64,000 nt of DNA from Rossellomorea aquimaris. Its GTDB lineage: Bacteria > Bacillota > Bacilli > Bacillales > Bacillaceae_B. Positions 32,665 through 42,602 of the stretch are shown here, piece after piece (positions within the stretch are counted from its first letter, which is position 1; the number at the start of each line of letters is the position of its first letter). The position numbers were made by a program, and so were the translations under genes. The notes beneath the pieces are model-generated. The model did not search any database and was not told where the DNA came from. It saw only the letters and a list, made by a program, of their open reading frames with translations. Location: contig NZ_JAIVAT010000008.1 of the NCBI RefSeq assembly GCF_020172085.1, positions 1 through 64,000 on the forward strand. Reading direction: 5' to 3'.

Positions 32665-33342
32665 TTATCGTACTTCCACCCAGCCATTCTTAATCGCAGT
32701 CACAACTGCCTGGGTACGGTCGTTCACGTTCATTTTTTGAAGGATGTTACTTACATGATTTTTAACCGTCTTTTCACTGATGTATAAACCTTCACCTATA
32801 CCGCGGTTACTCTTACCGTCAGCAAGCATCTGCAGTACTTCACACTCGCGTCGCGTTAATAAGTGAAGTGGGCGGCGAACTTCGGATTGTTGGAATCCAC
32901 CTGAGTTTTGGGCATTTGCCAGGCGCTTATATTCTGCAACAAGGTTGTGCGTCACTTTAGGATGGACGTATGATCCGCCTTCAGCCACAATCTTCACAGC
33001 GTCTACCAGGGCGTCTGAGTCCATCTCCTTTAACAGATAACCAAGTGCACCTGTTTTAAGCGCATGGTTTACATAGTTTTCGTCATCGTGAATGGAAAGG
33101 ATGATGACTTTCGTATCCGGGTATTTGTCCATTAATTCACGAGTCGCTTCCACTCCGTTTGTCTCAGGCATGTTAATATCCATAAGGACAACGTCGGGTT
33201 CGTGTGTTTCCACCAGGTTCATTGCTTCTGAACCGTCATCACCTTCTGCTACTACGTTGAATGAAGGTTCGAATTCAAGGATTCGTTTAACCCCTTCTCT
33301 GAAAAGCTGATGATCGTCAATGATAACAATATTTGTTGCCAT
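32665..33342 (-). CDS. degU: Two-component response regulator DegU
   Basis: 225 residues. The receiver domain (1-~120) has the phosphorylation site Asp55 in [10 protein letters not shown] and acidic pocket Asp9-Asp10. The LuxR-type DNA-binding domain (~155-220) has [12 protein letters not shown] and [14 protein letters not shown]. DegU controls exoenzymes, competence, motility and biofilm genes; the amylopullulanase and subtilases of this window are plausible targets by analogy only. It lies 29 bp downstream of degS. Confidence 0.96.
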   Translation of the reverse strand: MATNIVIIDDHQLFREGVKRILEFEPSFNVVAEGDDGSEAMNLVETHEPDVVLMDINMPETNGVEATRELMDKYPDTKVIILSIHDDENYVNHALKTGALGYLLKEMDSDALVDAVKIVAEGGSYVHPKVTHNLVAEYKRLANAQNSGGFQQSEVRRPLHLLTRRECEVLQMLADGKSNRGIGEGLYISEKTVKNHVSNILQKMNVNDRTQAVVTAIKNGWVEVR

Positions 33343-33371
33343 GTCTTTCGCCTCCCTAAACCTTGGAAAAT

Positions 33372-34514
33372 TTACTTATTAAGCGGTACCTGGATCAGGA
33401 TCACCGTTCCAGCTCCTACTTTTGAGTCAATCGTGATGTCTCCTTCGAGAAGGTCGACACGCTCTTTCATCCCCATGATGCCAAAGGATCCTGTTTTCTG
33501 TGTATCTTTATCGAACCCTTTGCCGTTGTCTTTGACGACAACTATTATTTGGTCTTTCTTTACTTCTACTTTAACTTGAATATGTGTGGCTTCTGCGTGC
33601 TTAAGGGCATTCTGTACACTTTCTTGCACCAATCGGAACAGAGCGACTTCGTATTTAGGAGGAAGTCTGATATCGAGCCCCATATTCACAAATTGAATCG
33701 AGGTCTCCTGGTTATACTCTTCGATGGTACTCAAGTATTTTTTGAGGGTCGGTATCAACCCAAGGTCGTCTAGCGCCATCGGTCTGAGGTCATATATGAT
33801 GCGGCGGACCTCATACAGTGCTGAGCGGACCATCCGCTTGAGATCACGGATCTCCTTGATGGCGTCATCTGTGTTTTTCTCCCGGAACACTCGTTCAATC
33901 AAATCCGAGCGAATCATCACATTTGCCATCATTTGCGCAGGGCCGTCATGAATTTCACGGGATAAGCGTTTCCTCTCATCTTCCTGGGCTTCGATGATCC
34001 TGAGACCGAAATCCTGACGCTGCTTCGCGTCTTCTAACGCCTCATTTACCTGCCTTAAGTCACTATTTAAGTAATTGAGAACGACGGATATCTGTGAGCA
34101 AAGATTCTCTGCCCGTTCAATCGTGTCCCCGAGTGATTGCAAGCGTCTCTCCAGTTCATCCCGACGATTCCGAAGCTGTTTTTCCTGCTGTCTATTCATC
34201 GATAGCTTCATTTGAAGATCATGTGCCTTCTCATACGCTTCTCTTACCTGGTCCTCAGAGTAGGTTTGAAAATGCTTACTGACTTCAGATAGCCTTAGCC
34301 GGGCAAACTTCGATTTCTGTTGGAGATCATCTCCTTCATCAATCACCTTCAGGACCATTTCTTTCACTTCTAATAATTCACTCATCAATTCTTCATAATC
34401 AGTTCGACATTGCTCGCCAATCTGGAAGATTTCATCCTTACTTTCGTCAACCGTATCGACCATCTTTTTCAGGATGCTATCTAACATCTTGGTGTCTATT
34501 TTTTTTAGTGACAC
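33372..34514 (-). CDS. degS: Sensor histidine kinase DegS
   Basis: 380 residues, cytoplasmic with no membrane helix. The N-terminal half (~1-180) is coiled-coil sensor region. The phospho-acceptor is His189 in [11 protein letters not shown], as in B. subtilis DegS, followed by a HATPase domain with NALKHAEAT and DNGKGFD. It phosphorylates DegU. It starts at a GTG behind AGAGGGGTG. Confidence 0.96.
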   Translation of the reverse strand: MSLKKIDTKMLDSILKKMVDTVDESKDEIFQIGEQCRTDYEELMSELLEVKEMVLKVIDEGDDLQQKSKFARLRLSEVSKHFQTYSEDQVREAYEKAHDLQMKLSMNRQQEKQLRNRRDELERRLQSLGDTIERAENLCSQISVVLNYLNSDLRQVNEALEDAKQRQDFGLRIIEAQEDERKRLSREIHDGPAQMMANVMIRSDLIERVFREKNTDDAIKEIRDLKRMVRSALYEVRRIIYDLRPMALDDLGLIPTLKKYLSTIEEYNQETSIQFVNMGLDIRLPPKYEVALFRLVQESVQNALKHAEATHIQVKVEVKKDQIIVVVKDNGKGFDKDTQKTGSFGIMGMKERVDLLEGDITIDSKVGAGTVILIQVPLNK

Positions 34515-35037
34515 GGTACACCCCTCTTTTGTTCCACAATAGTAGTCAACCTAGAAAACTATCCTTGTATAGTAATAATCGGTCCAGTAAGCTCCGTCCA
34601 CAATGTTTCCATCATGTCCATATACCCACTGGTCATCTATAATAGATAGTACCTATTATCATTTCAATGGAAAGTCACATAATTCCTTTATTCATCTAGG
34701 CATATTCCTATGTAATACTTCGACCAAGGGATCATATGCTCCAGGAATGAAAGAAAATGAATGGGAATTTTATAGACCATTCGGCTTCCCTCCAAAGAGC
34801 TTTGGAACAACTGAAGTATTACTATCAGCGTCCATTATACCATGTCATATATTGTCGGATATTAAAGTTTGATTACATTGTATTACCATTATTTCACGTA
34901 GAACTAGTTTTCACCTGACAATATACCCCACCCAGTTCCCAAATTGTGCATTCTTCATCATTTTTAGATATAGTAAGAATAGGATAAAAGCGCGTATTTT
35001 GTCATAACTAGTGACAATTGAGAAGGGAGAATGCAGT
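34515..35037. other. Intergenic region between degS and yvyE, no gene seen
   Basis: About 520 bp between divergent genes. No reading frame with a ribosome site. It presumably holds both promoters, but no -35/-10 pair stood out clearly. Confidence 0.35.
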
Positions 35038-35685
35038 TTGTTACATCACTATAATACCGTCAAGGGGTACGGAGAACATGAAATCACGATCGAACGGTCC
35101 AGATTCATCGCATATGTGAATCGAGTGGAAACCGAAGAAGAAGCACTGGAATTCATTGCTTCCATTAAGAAAAAGCATCATGATGCCAATCATAACTGCT
35201 CTGCATATATGATCGGGGAGAATAACTTGATCCAAAAGGCAAATGATGACGGGGAACCGAGTGGCACTGCTGGTGTTCCCATGCTTGAGGTGTTAAAGAA
35301 GCGTGATCTTAAAGATACGGTTGTTGTCGTCACACGCTATTTCGGCGGGATCAAACTGGGTGCCGGCGGGCTGATCCGTGCGTATGGGCGGGCCACCTCA
35401 GAAGTACTGAATGCCACGGGTATAGTAGAAAGACGTTTGATGCGGGTAATGAAGACGAAGATTGATTATACTTGGTTGGGGAAGATTGAGAATGAGGTGA
35501 GGTCTTCTCACTATCAATTAAAAGCCATTCATTATCTCGATGCTGTCGAAGTCGAAGTATATGTAGAAGAAGCTTCTAAATTTCAATTTTTGGATTGGAT
35601 GACTGAGCTTACCAATGGACAGAGTGTAATTAGCGAAGATCTGCAGGAGTACCTTGAATCACCATTTAAAACAAACCTCCGTTAG
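35038..35685 (+). CDS. yvyE: YvyE/YigZ (IMPACT) family protein
   Basis: 215 residues from a TTG at 35038, 8 bases behind GAAGGGAG; the upstream in-frame GTG at 35011 precedes that site. The N-terminal UPF0029/Impact domain has DDGEPSGTAG, VVVTRYFGGIKLGAGGLIRAY and a C-terminal ferredoxin-like domain. The family is thought to touch translation, but its role is not settled. In B. subtilis yvyE lies beside degS and tagO, as here, though tagU (lytR), which lies between them there, is absent from this spot. Confidence 0.9.
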   Translation: MLHHYNTVKGYGEHEITIERSRFIAYVNRVETEEEALEFIASIKKKHHDANHNCSAYMIGENNLIQKANDDGEPSGTAGVPMLEVLKKRDLKDTVVVVTRYFGGIKLGAGGLIRAYGRATSEVLNATGIVERRLMRVMKTKIDYTWLGKIENEVRSSHYQLKAIHYLDAVEVEVYVEEASKFQFLDWMTELTNGQSVISEDLQEYLESPFKTNLR

Positions 35686-35976
35686 CAGTATTGGAAAAAT
35701 CTTTTATCTTACAGAACATTTATTAAACCCATACTAATTAGTAGATGTAAATCAAAGATACCTCTTTTGACCGATAGATAAATGAACCTTTTTTACCTAC
35801 AATAATGGAATCAATGAAACATGCTCATGTTTAGGGTAATATGCTTAAAGGGTATAAAAAAATAATTGTACTTTGAAACTTTTCACCAATATTCGACGTC
35901 TAATCTAATGTACCCCGCTGCTTTTAATCAAAAAGTAAACCCACTACGCATTTTAGTAATTGTTCCCTTAAAAAAA

Positions 35977-36007
35977 TTGTTGCACAACAATAAAAATGTG
36001 GTATTCT
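35977..36007 (+). promoter_or_regulatory. tagO promoter with overlapping inverted repeat
   Basis: -35 TTGCAC (35980-35985), 16 bp spacer and -10 TATTCT (36002-36007) preceded by TGG (extended -10). TTGTTG-CA-CAACAA (35977-35990) overlaps the -35 and could be an operator. The rest of 35686-36046 shows no gene. Confidence 0.5.
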
Positions 36008-36046
36008 TACAGTTGGAGTACCGTTTGCAAAAAAAGAGGTGAAATA

Positions 36047-37108
36047 ATGTACTCACTAATTGACTTTATAATAGCTTTTGCTATTTCTTTAATTGTTTCG
36101 TTGGCAGTGACTCCATTTGTAATTAAGTTCGCAAAAAAATATGGATTTGTGGATAAACCAGATTATAGAAAAGTTCATAAAAATCTTATGCCTCGAATAG
36201 GTGGTTTATCAATTGTCATTGGAGCAACTGCAGGATTATTGTATTTAAATAATCTTATTTCTACACTTTGGCCAGTATTAATTGGTGGAGGAATTATCAT
36301 TATTGTTGGAATTCTTGACGATAAGTTCACATTATCTCCAAAAGCCAAACTTGTTGGTCAATTTTTGGCAGCATTCATTGTAGTATTCGCTGACTTTAAA
36401 ATTGATTTCATTACACTACCTTTTGTTACAGAACGAATATATTTAGGCAATTTCAGTTACGTATTCGGTATTCTATGGATTGTTGGAATAACAAATGCCA
36501 TTAATTTAATTGATGGTTTAGATGGGCTTGCAGGTGGAGTATCGGTTATTGCCATGACGTCAATTGCAGCATTAGCCGCAATGAATGGACAATTTATCGT
36601 AGTTGGATTAACCGTCATCCTCATTGGAGGTACAATTGGATTTTTATTCTTTAACTTTAATCCCGCTAAAATATTCATGGGTGATACAGGTGCTTTATTT
36701 CTTGGTTACTGTATATCCATTATTTCCTTACTTGGATTATATAAAAGCGTAACGATCTTTAGCTTAGTTGTTCCAATTATCATTCTCGCTATTCCGATTT
36801 TCGATACCTTTTTTGCAATAATACGAAGGATATTAAATAAACAAAGCATCTCAGCTCCAGATAAATCTCACTTACACCATCGATTATTAGCATTAGGTTA
36901 TTCACATAAAGAAACAGTATTATTAATTTATGCCATTGGAGCATTTTTCGGATTATGTGCGATATTGTTTACTCGTTCTACTCTATGGGGTGCAGTATTG
37001 TTTATAGGTGTCCTTGTATTAATTATACAAGTCACTGCCGAAATTATTGGATTAATGGGACAGCATAAACCTCTTATTAATACTATGAAGAAAATACGTG
37101 AAAGATAA
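36047..37108 (+). CDS. tagO: Undecaprenyl-phosphate GlcNAc-1-phosphate transferase
   Basis: 353 residues with about ten or eleven membrane helices. It transfers GlcNAc-1-phosphate from UDP-GlcNAc to undecaprenyl phosphate, the first step of wall teichoic acid and often of teichuronic acid synthesis. Motifs: DDKF with Asp91-Asp92, NLIDGLDGLAGG (~153-164), FMGDTGALFLG and the His-rich KSHLHHRLL loop. ATG at 36047 behind AGAGGTGA. It heads the surface-glycan region but is a single transcription unit with its own terminator. Confidence 0.92.
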   Translation: MYSLIDFIIAFAISLIVSLAVTPFVIKFAKKYGFVDKPDYRKVHKNLMPRIGGLSIVIGATAGLLYLNNLISTLWPVLIGGGIIIIVGILDDKFTLSPKAKLVGQFLAAFIVVFADFKIDFITLPFVTERIYLGNFSYVFGILWIVGITNAINLIDGLDGLAGGVSVIAMTSIAALAAMNGQFIVVGLTVILIGGTIGFLFFNFNPAKIFMGDTGALFLGYCISIISLLGLYKSVTIFSLVVPIIILAIPIFDTFFAIIRRILNKQSISAPDKSHLHHRLLALGYSHKETVLLIYAIGAFFGLCAILFTRSTLWGAVLFIGVLVLIIQVTAEIIGLMGQHKPLINTMKKIRER

Positions 37109-37152
37109 ATTTGATTCTCTACATTTATACAGGAAAAATAATAGATTAATAG

Positions 37153-37190
37153 AAAACTTTGGAGATTTATCCAAGGTTTTCTTTTTTTAT
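37153..37190 (+). terminator. tagO terminator
   Basis: Stem AAAACTTTGGA/TCCAAGGTTTT followed by CTTTTTTT. Confidence 0.9.
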
Positions 37191-37240
37191 GTAACCATTA
37201 GCTATAAGAGTCTCTCCGTGGGGCAATATCTGATCACATA

Positions 37241-37285
37241 AAGAAAGAAGAGATCCATTGTCTAATGGATCTCTTCTTTCTTTAT
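37241..37285 (-). terminator. Terminator of the SpoIID-CWB2 gene
   Basis: A 16 bp stem AAAGAAGAGATCCATT/AATGGATCTCTTCTTT directly after the stop codon; A/T-rich on both sides. Confidence 0.85.
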
Positions 37286-37289
37286 AAAC

Positions 37290-39560
37290 TCAATACATCA
37301 ATAATCTTTTTATTTCATCTCTTACAGGATATGATATTGCACCATTACCTCCAAGGAAATATGCATCCGGCAAAACTGTGCGTCCATCCAACCAAGTTTT
37401 AACATTTTTTGGGACAGCATCTTGCTGAGTTAAAATGAGAGGAGATTTCATCGCAGCAGCTAATGCAGATGCCGGTAATGCATCAATAAATTCGTCCCCA
37501 CGGGCGAAAAACAATGTTTTTTCTTCAAAATCCATTTTATAGCGTTCTGCAATTTTCAAGCTTGTGTCGTAACGATCTGAACCAGACACTCTTGTTACAC
37601 TATTCGCAAGGTTCTTCAGCTCATTTTCAACTTTACTTGATACAACAGCAGTTCCACCAATAATTGTGACTTTGCTTATATTATTTTCATTTATATAATT
37701 TCTAACACTTTCATGCAATTCGTCCTTAGTAGTGTAAAGTATTGGTATTTGTAGCATACTAGCGTAAGAAGCAATAGAAAGTGAATCAGGAGATTTTTCA
37801 TCTTTTGTAACCACGAATATTTCGTTATTGTTCTTTATTTCTTTAGCTACTTCTACAGCCGTTTGATATCGTTCTGCACCGCTTATTCGAATTGTTTCTT
37901 TTACAAAAGAAAGATTGTCAATTTTTCGCTGAATGGAGGTATTAATCGCACTCTCTCCTCCTAATAAGTAAACTTTCTCAGGTTTTAAACGATTAATCTC
38001 GTTAAAAACCGTTTCAGGTAAATCACCAGGTCTAGTGAGTAATAATGGTGAATCATATTTCTTTGCCAACACACTTCCGGTTAGTGCGTCAATAGAAACA
38101 TCCCCTCTACCGATTACTAAAGCTTTTGATTTATTTTGCCATCCGAATTTAGAAACTTCAGCACTCGTTGCATAACGGTCATCGCCTTCAATATTCTTGT
38201 TATAGTGTGCTGGGTTAATTTCTTTTTCAACTTTGGTATTTGGATAGTAAAAATCTAAAATTTGTTTAAAATTATGGCCTTCTGTCGCCATTTGAAAGGC
38301 ACCATATTGACTCATGCCAATTCCATGTCCGAAGCCAGATCCTTGAATGACGTATTGACTATCACTTTTATCAACTTTTTGAATATATGGACTTTTCATA
38401 GTTGATGTTCCTAACATATATCGAATGTTATAATTAGTCTCTTGGATTGTCTTAGATAGCACCTTAATGTTCCCATCGTCTTCCTTGACGAAGTTACCAT
38501 CATTCTTTTCAATGTATGTAAAAGTTACCTTTCCATTTAATACATCATTTGACGAAATAGCACCTGTTGGGATATCTAATTGAACGTCTGTTATATCGAT
38601 AATCTTTATTTCACTTTTTTCACCAATATGTTTCTTGCTCTTTAACCAGGATTTCATGGTAGAAACAATTTCTTTGTTCTCTTCGTTCTTTTCATTCCAC
38701 CAAGCTTCCGGTTTCTTTAGATCTAATCCTTGTAGTTCTATTTGTCTTTTCTCTAGTGAGAACGTCCAATTTTTATATTCTTTTCTTTTACTATCATATG
38801 GATCTTCTTTTGTTTGAAAATAAGGAACAAGTGTTGTACCCCATATATTTTTATTAGAGAAGACTCTTCCCCCATTTGTGGAAGAATAAAACGCTGATGC
38901 GTAGTTTTCCCCAGATTTTAATACATCTCCCTGTGTTTCATTAACTGCAAGGGTGGTATTCGGATGCCAATCATACCCTTTATATACTTGATCTGATTGC
39001 CCATCATAAATAGACCAACTATTTTTTTTCAATACAAATGTTCTTGCAGCAACAGATTGCGCTTTTAATGCATCCTCCCCACCATTATTTCCCCATGAAG
39101 CAGGCATTTCAGCAGGTACTACCCCCTTTAAATAATCCTCAAGAGTAATATGGTTAATAGGTCTCACATACTTTCCAGATTCAACAGTAAATTCAACTTC
39201 ACCTAAATATTTCCGATCCGTTTTCCCGTCAATTTTCATAATACTGTCCATGGACTCTCTAATAGAAGGCATTACCGTCACACTTGCTCCAAACTTTTTC
39301 ACAAGTGATCCTTCCTTATAGAGTGATAGATTACCTGATTCCACTTTAAACGTATAGGTAGTATCTGGAGTAATAAATAGATCTGTTCCATCAACTTGAT
39401 AGCTGCCTACAGTCGTGAAAGAAAGTGAACTTACAGAGCCTATGTAATTCTGAAGTTTCACTGATATTGGCTCACCTGAAGCGTTTGCTCCAATTGGCAT
39501 TACAAACGAAAACGTCATAGCAAAAACAGCAAGAATCATGGATATGCGTTTCAACAACAT
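37290..39560 (-). CDS. Secreted SpoIID/LytB-domain protein with three CWB2 repeats
   Basis: 756 residues. Signal peptide ~1-27 (ending GANA). A SpoIID/LytB domain (~125-435) has LEDYLKGVVPAEMPASW, ALKAQSVAARTF and a C-terminal GFGHGIGMSQYGA; SpoIID domains cut or bind glycan strands lacking stem peptides. Three CWB2 repeats (~460-756) each start with a RYxT motif and carry (D)AL and GG(E/T)(S/A)AI/V motifs. The domain pair is that of LytB, the modifier of the LytC amidase in B. subtilis, though there CWB2 lies N-terminal. Third gene of the cluster amidase, lipoprotein, LytB-like. Confidence 0.9.
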   Translation of the reverse strand: MLLKRISMILAVFAMTFSFVMPIGANASGEPISVKLQNYIGSVSSLSFTTVGSYQVDGTDLFITPDTTYTFKVESGNLSLYKEGSLVKKFGASVTVMPSIRESMDSIMKIDGKTDRKYLGEVEFTVESGKYVRPINHITLEDYLKGVVPAEMPASWGNNGGEDALKAQSVAARTFVLKKNSWSIYDGQSDQVYKGYDWHPNTTLAVNETQGDVLKSGENYASAFYSSTNGGRVFSNKNIWGTTLVPYFQTKEDPYDSKRKEYKNWTFSLEKRQIELQGLDLKKPEAWWNEKNEENKEIVSTMKSWLKSKKHIGEKSEIKIIDITDVQLDIPTGAISSNDVLNGKVTFTYIEKNDGNFVKEDDGNIKVLSKTIQETNYNIRYMLGTSTMKSPYIQKVDKSDSQYVIQGSGFGHGIGMSQYGAFQMATEGHNFKQILDFYYPNTKVEKEINPAHYNKNIEGDDRYATSAEVSKFGWQNKSKALVIGRGDVSIDALTGSVLAKKYDSPLLLTRPGDLPETVFNEINRLKPEKVYLLGGESAINTSIQRKIDNLSFVKETIRISGAERYQTAVEVAKEIKNNNEIFVVTKDEKSPDSLSIASYASMLQIPILYTTKDELHESVRNYINENNISKVTIIGGTAVVSSKVENELKNLANSVTRVSGSDRYDTSLKIAERYKMDFEEKTLFFARGDEFIDALPASALAAAMKSPLILTQQDAVPKNVKTWLDGRTVLPDAYFLGGNGAISYPVRDEIKRLLMY

Positions 39561-39585
39561 GTTTCCCCCTCATTATTTATAATAG

Positions 39586-39627
39586 AAGACCATAAAAATA
39601 GATTTCCATTTTATGGTCTTCTTCTCT
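39586..39627. terminator. Hairpin between the lipoprotein and SpoIID-CWB2 genes
   Basis: A 13 bp stem (GAAGACCATAAAA against TTTTATGGTCTTC). The downstream T-run is weak, so it may reduce rather than stop read-through. Confidence 0.5.
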
Positions 39628-39665
39628 TATCTACATTCCAAAAGAAAAATAAGACCAGAGATTTA

Positions 39666-40385
39666 TTATTGTTCCTTAACTTTTTCTAAAACTGACTCAG
39701 CAATATATCCGTCGTCTCCCGTTTCTTCGAAAATTTCCTTAATCATTCCAATACCAGGTGCATAATATATGGTGTGAATGGAACTTCCATTGCCCTCTTT
39801 TACCGTGCTTCTTACTTCGAAGACATTATTATATGTAGCATATGGAACTTCCACTGTCTTATTGTCACTAATAATTTCCCAAACAGGCGAGTCCCCCTCT
39901 CCCCTCTTGGATAGGTCAACTAAAGGCTGTTCTTCTTTATTCGGTGTAAAGTTATCCAAAATGCTTTTATCAGGCTCAGAAGGGTTGCTCTCCTCGTAAA
40001 CTACCTGCATCTGCTCTTTATTCCACTTCAATACTTGTAATGTCACCATATCTCCAAGAGTAAGGACTCTCTGTACATAGGTTTCATTCATATCGACAAT
40101 TGTTTCTGTAAGTGTAAATTCATCATTTTGGTTAAAGGTTTTTTCAACCTTTTTACTCGGCTTCAAGCCTGTTAGTGCAGAATTCTCTTCATTATCAGAT
40201 GGCTCATTTTCATCTTGTTTTTCAGAGGCTTCATTAGAAGCCTCTTCATTTGGTTGGTTATCTTGTTTATTTACTATCGTAGTACCTTGAGCATCTTCAT
40301 TTTCCGATTCAGAACTACAAGCCGAAATAATCAAGATGCTTAGAATAATCGTAATCGGAAGGAAAAATTTCTTAAGTTGATTCAT
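39666..40385 (-). CDS. Lipoprotein of unknown function in the amidase/LytB-like cluster
   Basis: 239 residues. Signal with lipobox ISAC (Cys23), a very acidic Asn/Glu/Ser-rich linker (~24-75) and a globular C-terminal domain (~80-235). Its start lies 12 bp after the amidase stop, so both are in one operon. Its position recalls the LytA lipoprotein of lytABC in B. subtilis, which is much shorter; homology is not evident. Confidence 0.75.
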   Translation of the reverse strand: MNQLKKFFLPITIILSILIISACSSESENEDAQGTTIVNKQDNQPNEEASNEASEKQDENEPSDNEENSALTGLKPSKKVEKTFNQNDEFTLTETIVDMNETYVQRVLTLGDMVTLQVLKWNKEQMQVVYEESNPSEPDKSILDNFTPNKEEQPLVDLSKRGEGDSPVWEIISDNKTVEVPYATYNNVFEVRSTVKEGNGSSIHTIYYAPGIGMIKEIFEETGDDGYIAESVLEKVKEQ

Positions 40386-40397
40386 GAATGACGCTCC

Positions 40398-42464
40398 TTA
40401 ATATAAAACATTTTTTATCTGTTCAATAGGGGATTCTTCAACCTTACCGCCGATTTCAAACACTTTGTTCACCTTAGTTGACGGTGTATATTCAAGAATA
40501 TAGTCATAAATATACGGACTTAACTCATCGCCTACTAATATTAAAGGAGCCCGCGATTTAACAGATAAGGATGATGCAGTTAATGCATCCGGAAAGTCCG
40601 TCCCTGTTGAAACTGCCACTTGATTAGAGTCGATAGCACTAGAAAACTCATGAAGTATCTTTGCTAATGTTTCATATCGCTCTTGCCCAGCCAATCTCAC
40701 AACATTGGTGGACTGTTGTTTGACCAAGCCTTCGACTGTTGATGATATAGCAGCTCCTCCTCCAAGGATTTTAACTTTCTTTCCATTTATAAAGGTGAGT
40801 GCTTCGTTACTAATTTTGTTCTGATCAGTAAGTAATATAGCCCAATTATTTGCTGCAGCAATCGGGGCTGCTCCTAACGCATCTGCATAATTGGTTCCCG
40901 AAGCAACAAAAACTCCTTGAACACCCTTAAGCTGTTTATTTATTAGTAAATTGGTTTGGTAGCGATCAGCAGCTCCAAGTCTGGTAACTTTAAGATTCAT
41001 TGCTTTTAATCGATTCTCTACTGTAGGTGATAAGGCAGCTGTTCCACCAATCACGTACACCTCTTCTGCACCTAAACGCTTAATCTCATTTTCAACATCT
41101 GAATGCAATCTTTCTTTTTCTGTCAAAAGAATTGGTGCGTTATCCAATTGTGCAGCCAAAGGTCCTACCGACAGCGCATCTGCAAAATTGTAAGCATTAG
41201 CCAAAACAACGGTCTTTCTCTCTTTAGTACTGTCAAACCCATTAGGATATAGCTCTTTAGATACTTGAACGGCTGTTTGAAAACGCTCTTTCCCTATTAA
41301 AGACTTATCTTGTATCGTACGTGTAACCTTTAAACCTGAAATGTTAGTCCAAATCACTTCGACTCTATTAATATCCTTCACCTGGGTAGGATAGTCTTTC
41401 GTTTTAGCATAAGAAATAGCACTTGCTAAATCGTAAAAAGTATTAAGACGAAGACCAGTATCTGTATGAACGCTGTATTTCTTTGGTAGGTAGTTAGACC
41501 AAAGAATAGAACCGGCTTCTGCATCTTCGTCCACCACTCTAGTATTTTTTATTCCTTCTGCATAATGAATAGCGTCTGCCTTAATTGTAAAGGTTTTTAA
41601 TTTATCATTTGACTTTTGATATACAGAATACTCATTAGTATTTTCATAAATTTTCTCTTGTTTATATTTATCGAGAACATACGTGTTTTTAACTGATTGA
41701 GAGTAACTGATTGCCTCTTCTTTTGATTTATATGTCTTTAATCTTTCATCGCGCACAGAATAAACTTCAAACACTTTAAAGTAATCGATGATCCCTCTTT
41801 TTATAGACTCAGCAGCGTTCTCCTGAAACCATTGCGTCTTGATCATTTCTTCCTCTGTAGGATTAGATAAATATCCCATTTCCAAAAGGACTGACGGCAT
41901 CTGAGCATTTCGAATAACATAGAATGCTTCATAATTTCTTACTCCGTTGTCTTTCATATTTAATAGATTGACAACATTCGGATGTACGGAATAAGCTAGT
42001 CGTTTACTATCATTTACATATCCAACTTGAATAGGGTCCGGTGGCCACTGTGGATCCCAGGCAGCTGCTTTATCGTAGTAATACGTTTCAAACCCACGAT
42101 GGTATGGATTAGTTGGAGCTGCATTATGGTGAACAGATACAAAAACAGATTGATCATTCACTCCTTTAATGAATCCATTCGCCTTCTTTACACGTTCTTC
42201 CAGACTAAGGTATGTATCGTTATCGGTTCGAGTCATATAAACTTTAAAACCCTCAGCCTCTAACTTATCCCGCAGATAAAGGGAGATTTTTAGATTAGCA
42301 TGTTTTTCATAAAAATTGGTTGAATTCCCGGAATAACCACTGGTTCCGGTATCCCAACCACCGTGTCCAGGATCTATAACTACATTCTTCTCAGCAAATA
42401 TTAGACTGGGAGCGACTAGAAATAAAGCGGCAGTGACAACAAGCAATATGAAATGTTTAATCAT
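40398..42464 (-). CDS. N-acetylmuramoyl-L-alanine amidase with three CWB2 repeats
   Basis: 688 residues. Signal peptide ~1-24. The amidase_3 domain (~26-235) has zinc ligands His34 (VVIDPGHGG), Glu53 and His112 (VHHNAAP), and the catalytic Glu in LLEMGYLSN (~198). Three short SPOR-like repeats follow (~240-390), each with a YSVxxxxLKTFxxxxxAIxYA pattern. Three CWB2 repeats (~395-688) complete the protein. It cuts the bond between MurNAc and the stem peptide. The catalytic domain is N-terminal, opposite to B. subtilis LytC. ATG behind AAGGAGAAGG. Confidence 0.92.
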   Translation of the reverse strand: MIKHFILLVVTAALFLVAPSLIFAEKNVVIDPGHGGWDTGTSGYSGNSTNFYEKHANLKISLYLRDKLEAEGFKVYMTRTDNDTYLSLEERVKKANGFIKGVNDQSVFVSVHHNAAPTNPYHRGFETYYYDKAAAWDPQWPPDPIQVGYVNDSKRLAYSVHPNVVNLLNMKDNGVRNYEAFYVIRNAQMPSVLLEMGYLSNPTEEEMIKTQWFQENAAESIKRGIIDYFKVFEVYSVRDERLKTYKSKEEAISYSQSVKNTYVLDKYKQEKIYENTNEYSVYQKSNDKLKTFTIKADAIHYAEGIKNTRVVDEDAEAGSILWSNYLPKKYSVHTDTGLRLNTFYDLASAISYAKTKDYPTQVKDINRVEVIWTNISGLKVTRTIQDKSLIGKERFQTAVQVSKELYPNGFDSTKERKTVVLANAYNFADALSVGPLAAQLDNAPILLTEKERLHSDVENEIKRLGAEEVYVIGGTAALSPTVENRLKAMNLKVTRLGAADRYQTNLLINKQLKGVQGVFVASGTNYADALGAAPIAAANNWAILLTDQNKISNEALTFINGKKVKILGGGAAISSTVEGLVKQQSTNVVRLAGQERYETLAKILHEFSSAIDSNQVAVSTGTDFPDALTASSLSVKSRAPLILVGDELSPYIYDYILEYTPSTKVNKVFEIGGKVEESPIEQIKNVLY

Positions 42465-42566
42465 TCAATCCTTCTCCTTAAATAAAAATATTCATTTCAT
42501 TCTATCATTTATATCGTCAATTTTGTCATGTTTTTGACATCTTTTTGCAAAAGTCCCTATGAATAG

Positions 42567-42600
42567 TAAAAAGAGCCCAGTACATTTTACTGGACCCCCG
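42567..42600 (-). terminator. Terminator of the LTA-synthase-like gene
   Basis: On the minus strand, GGGTCCAGT/ACTGGGCTC (with G:U pairs) forms a stem followed by TTTTTACT. Confidence 0.75.
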
Positions 42601-42602
42601 GA

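Noticed and set aside
34603-34872. 89-aa ORF between degS and yvyE
   Set aside because: No ribosome site and no recognisable protein pattern.
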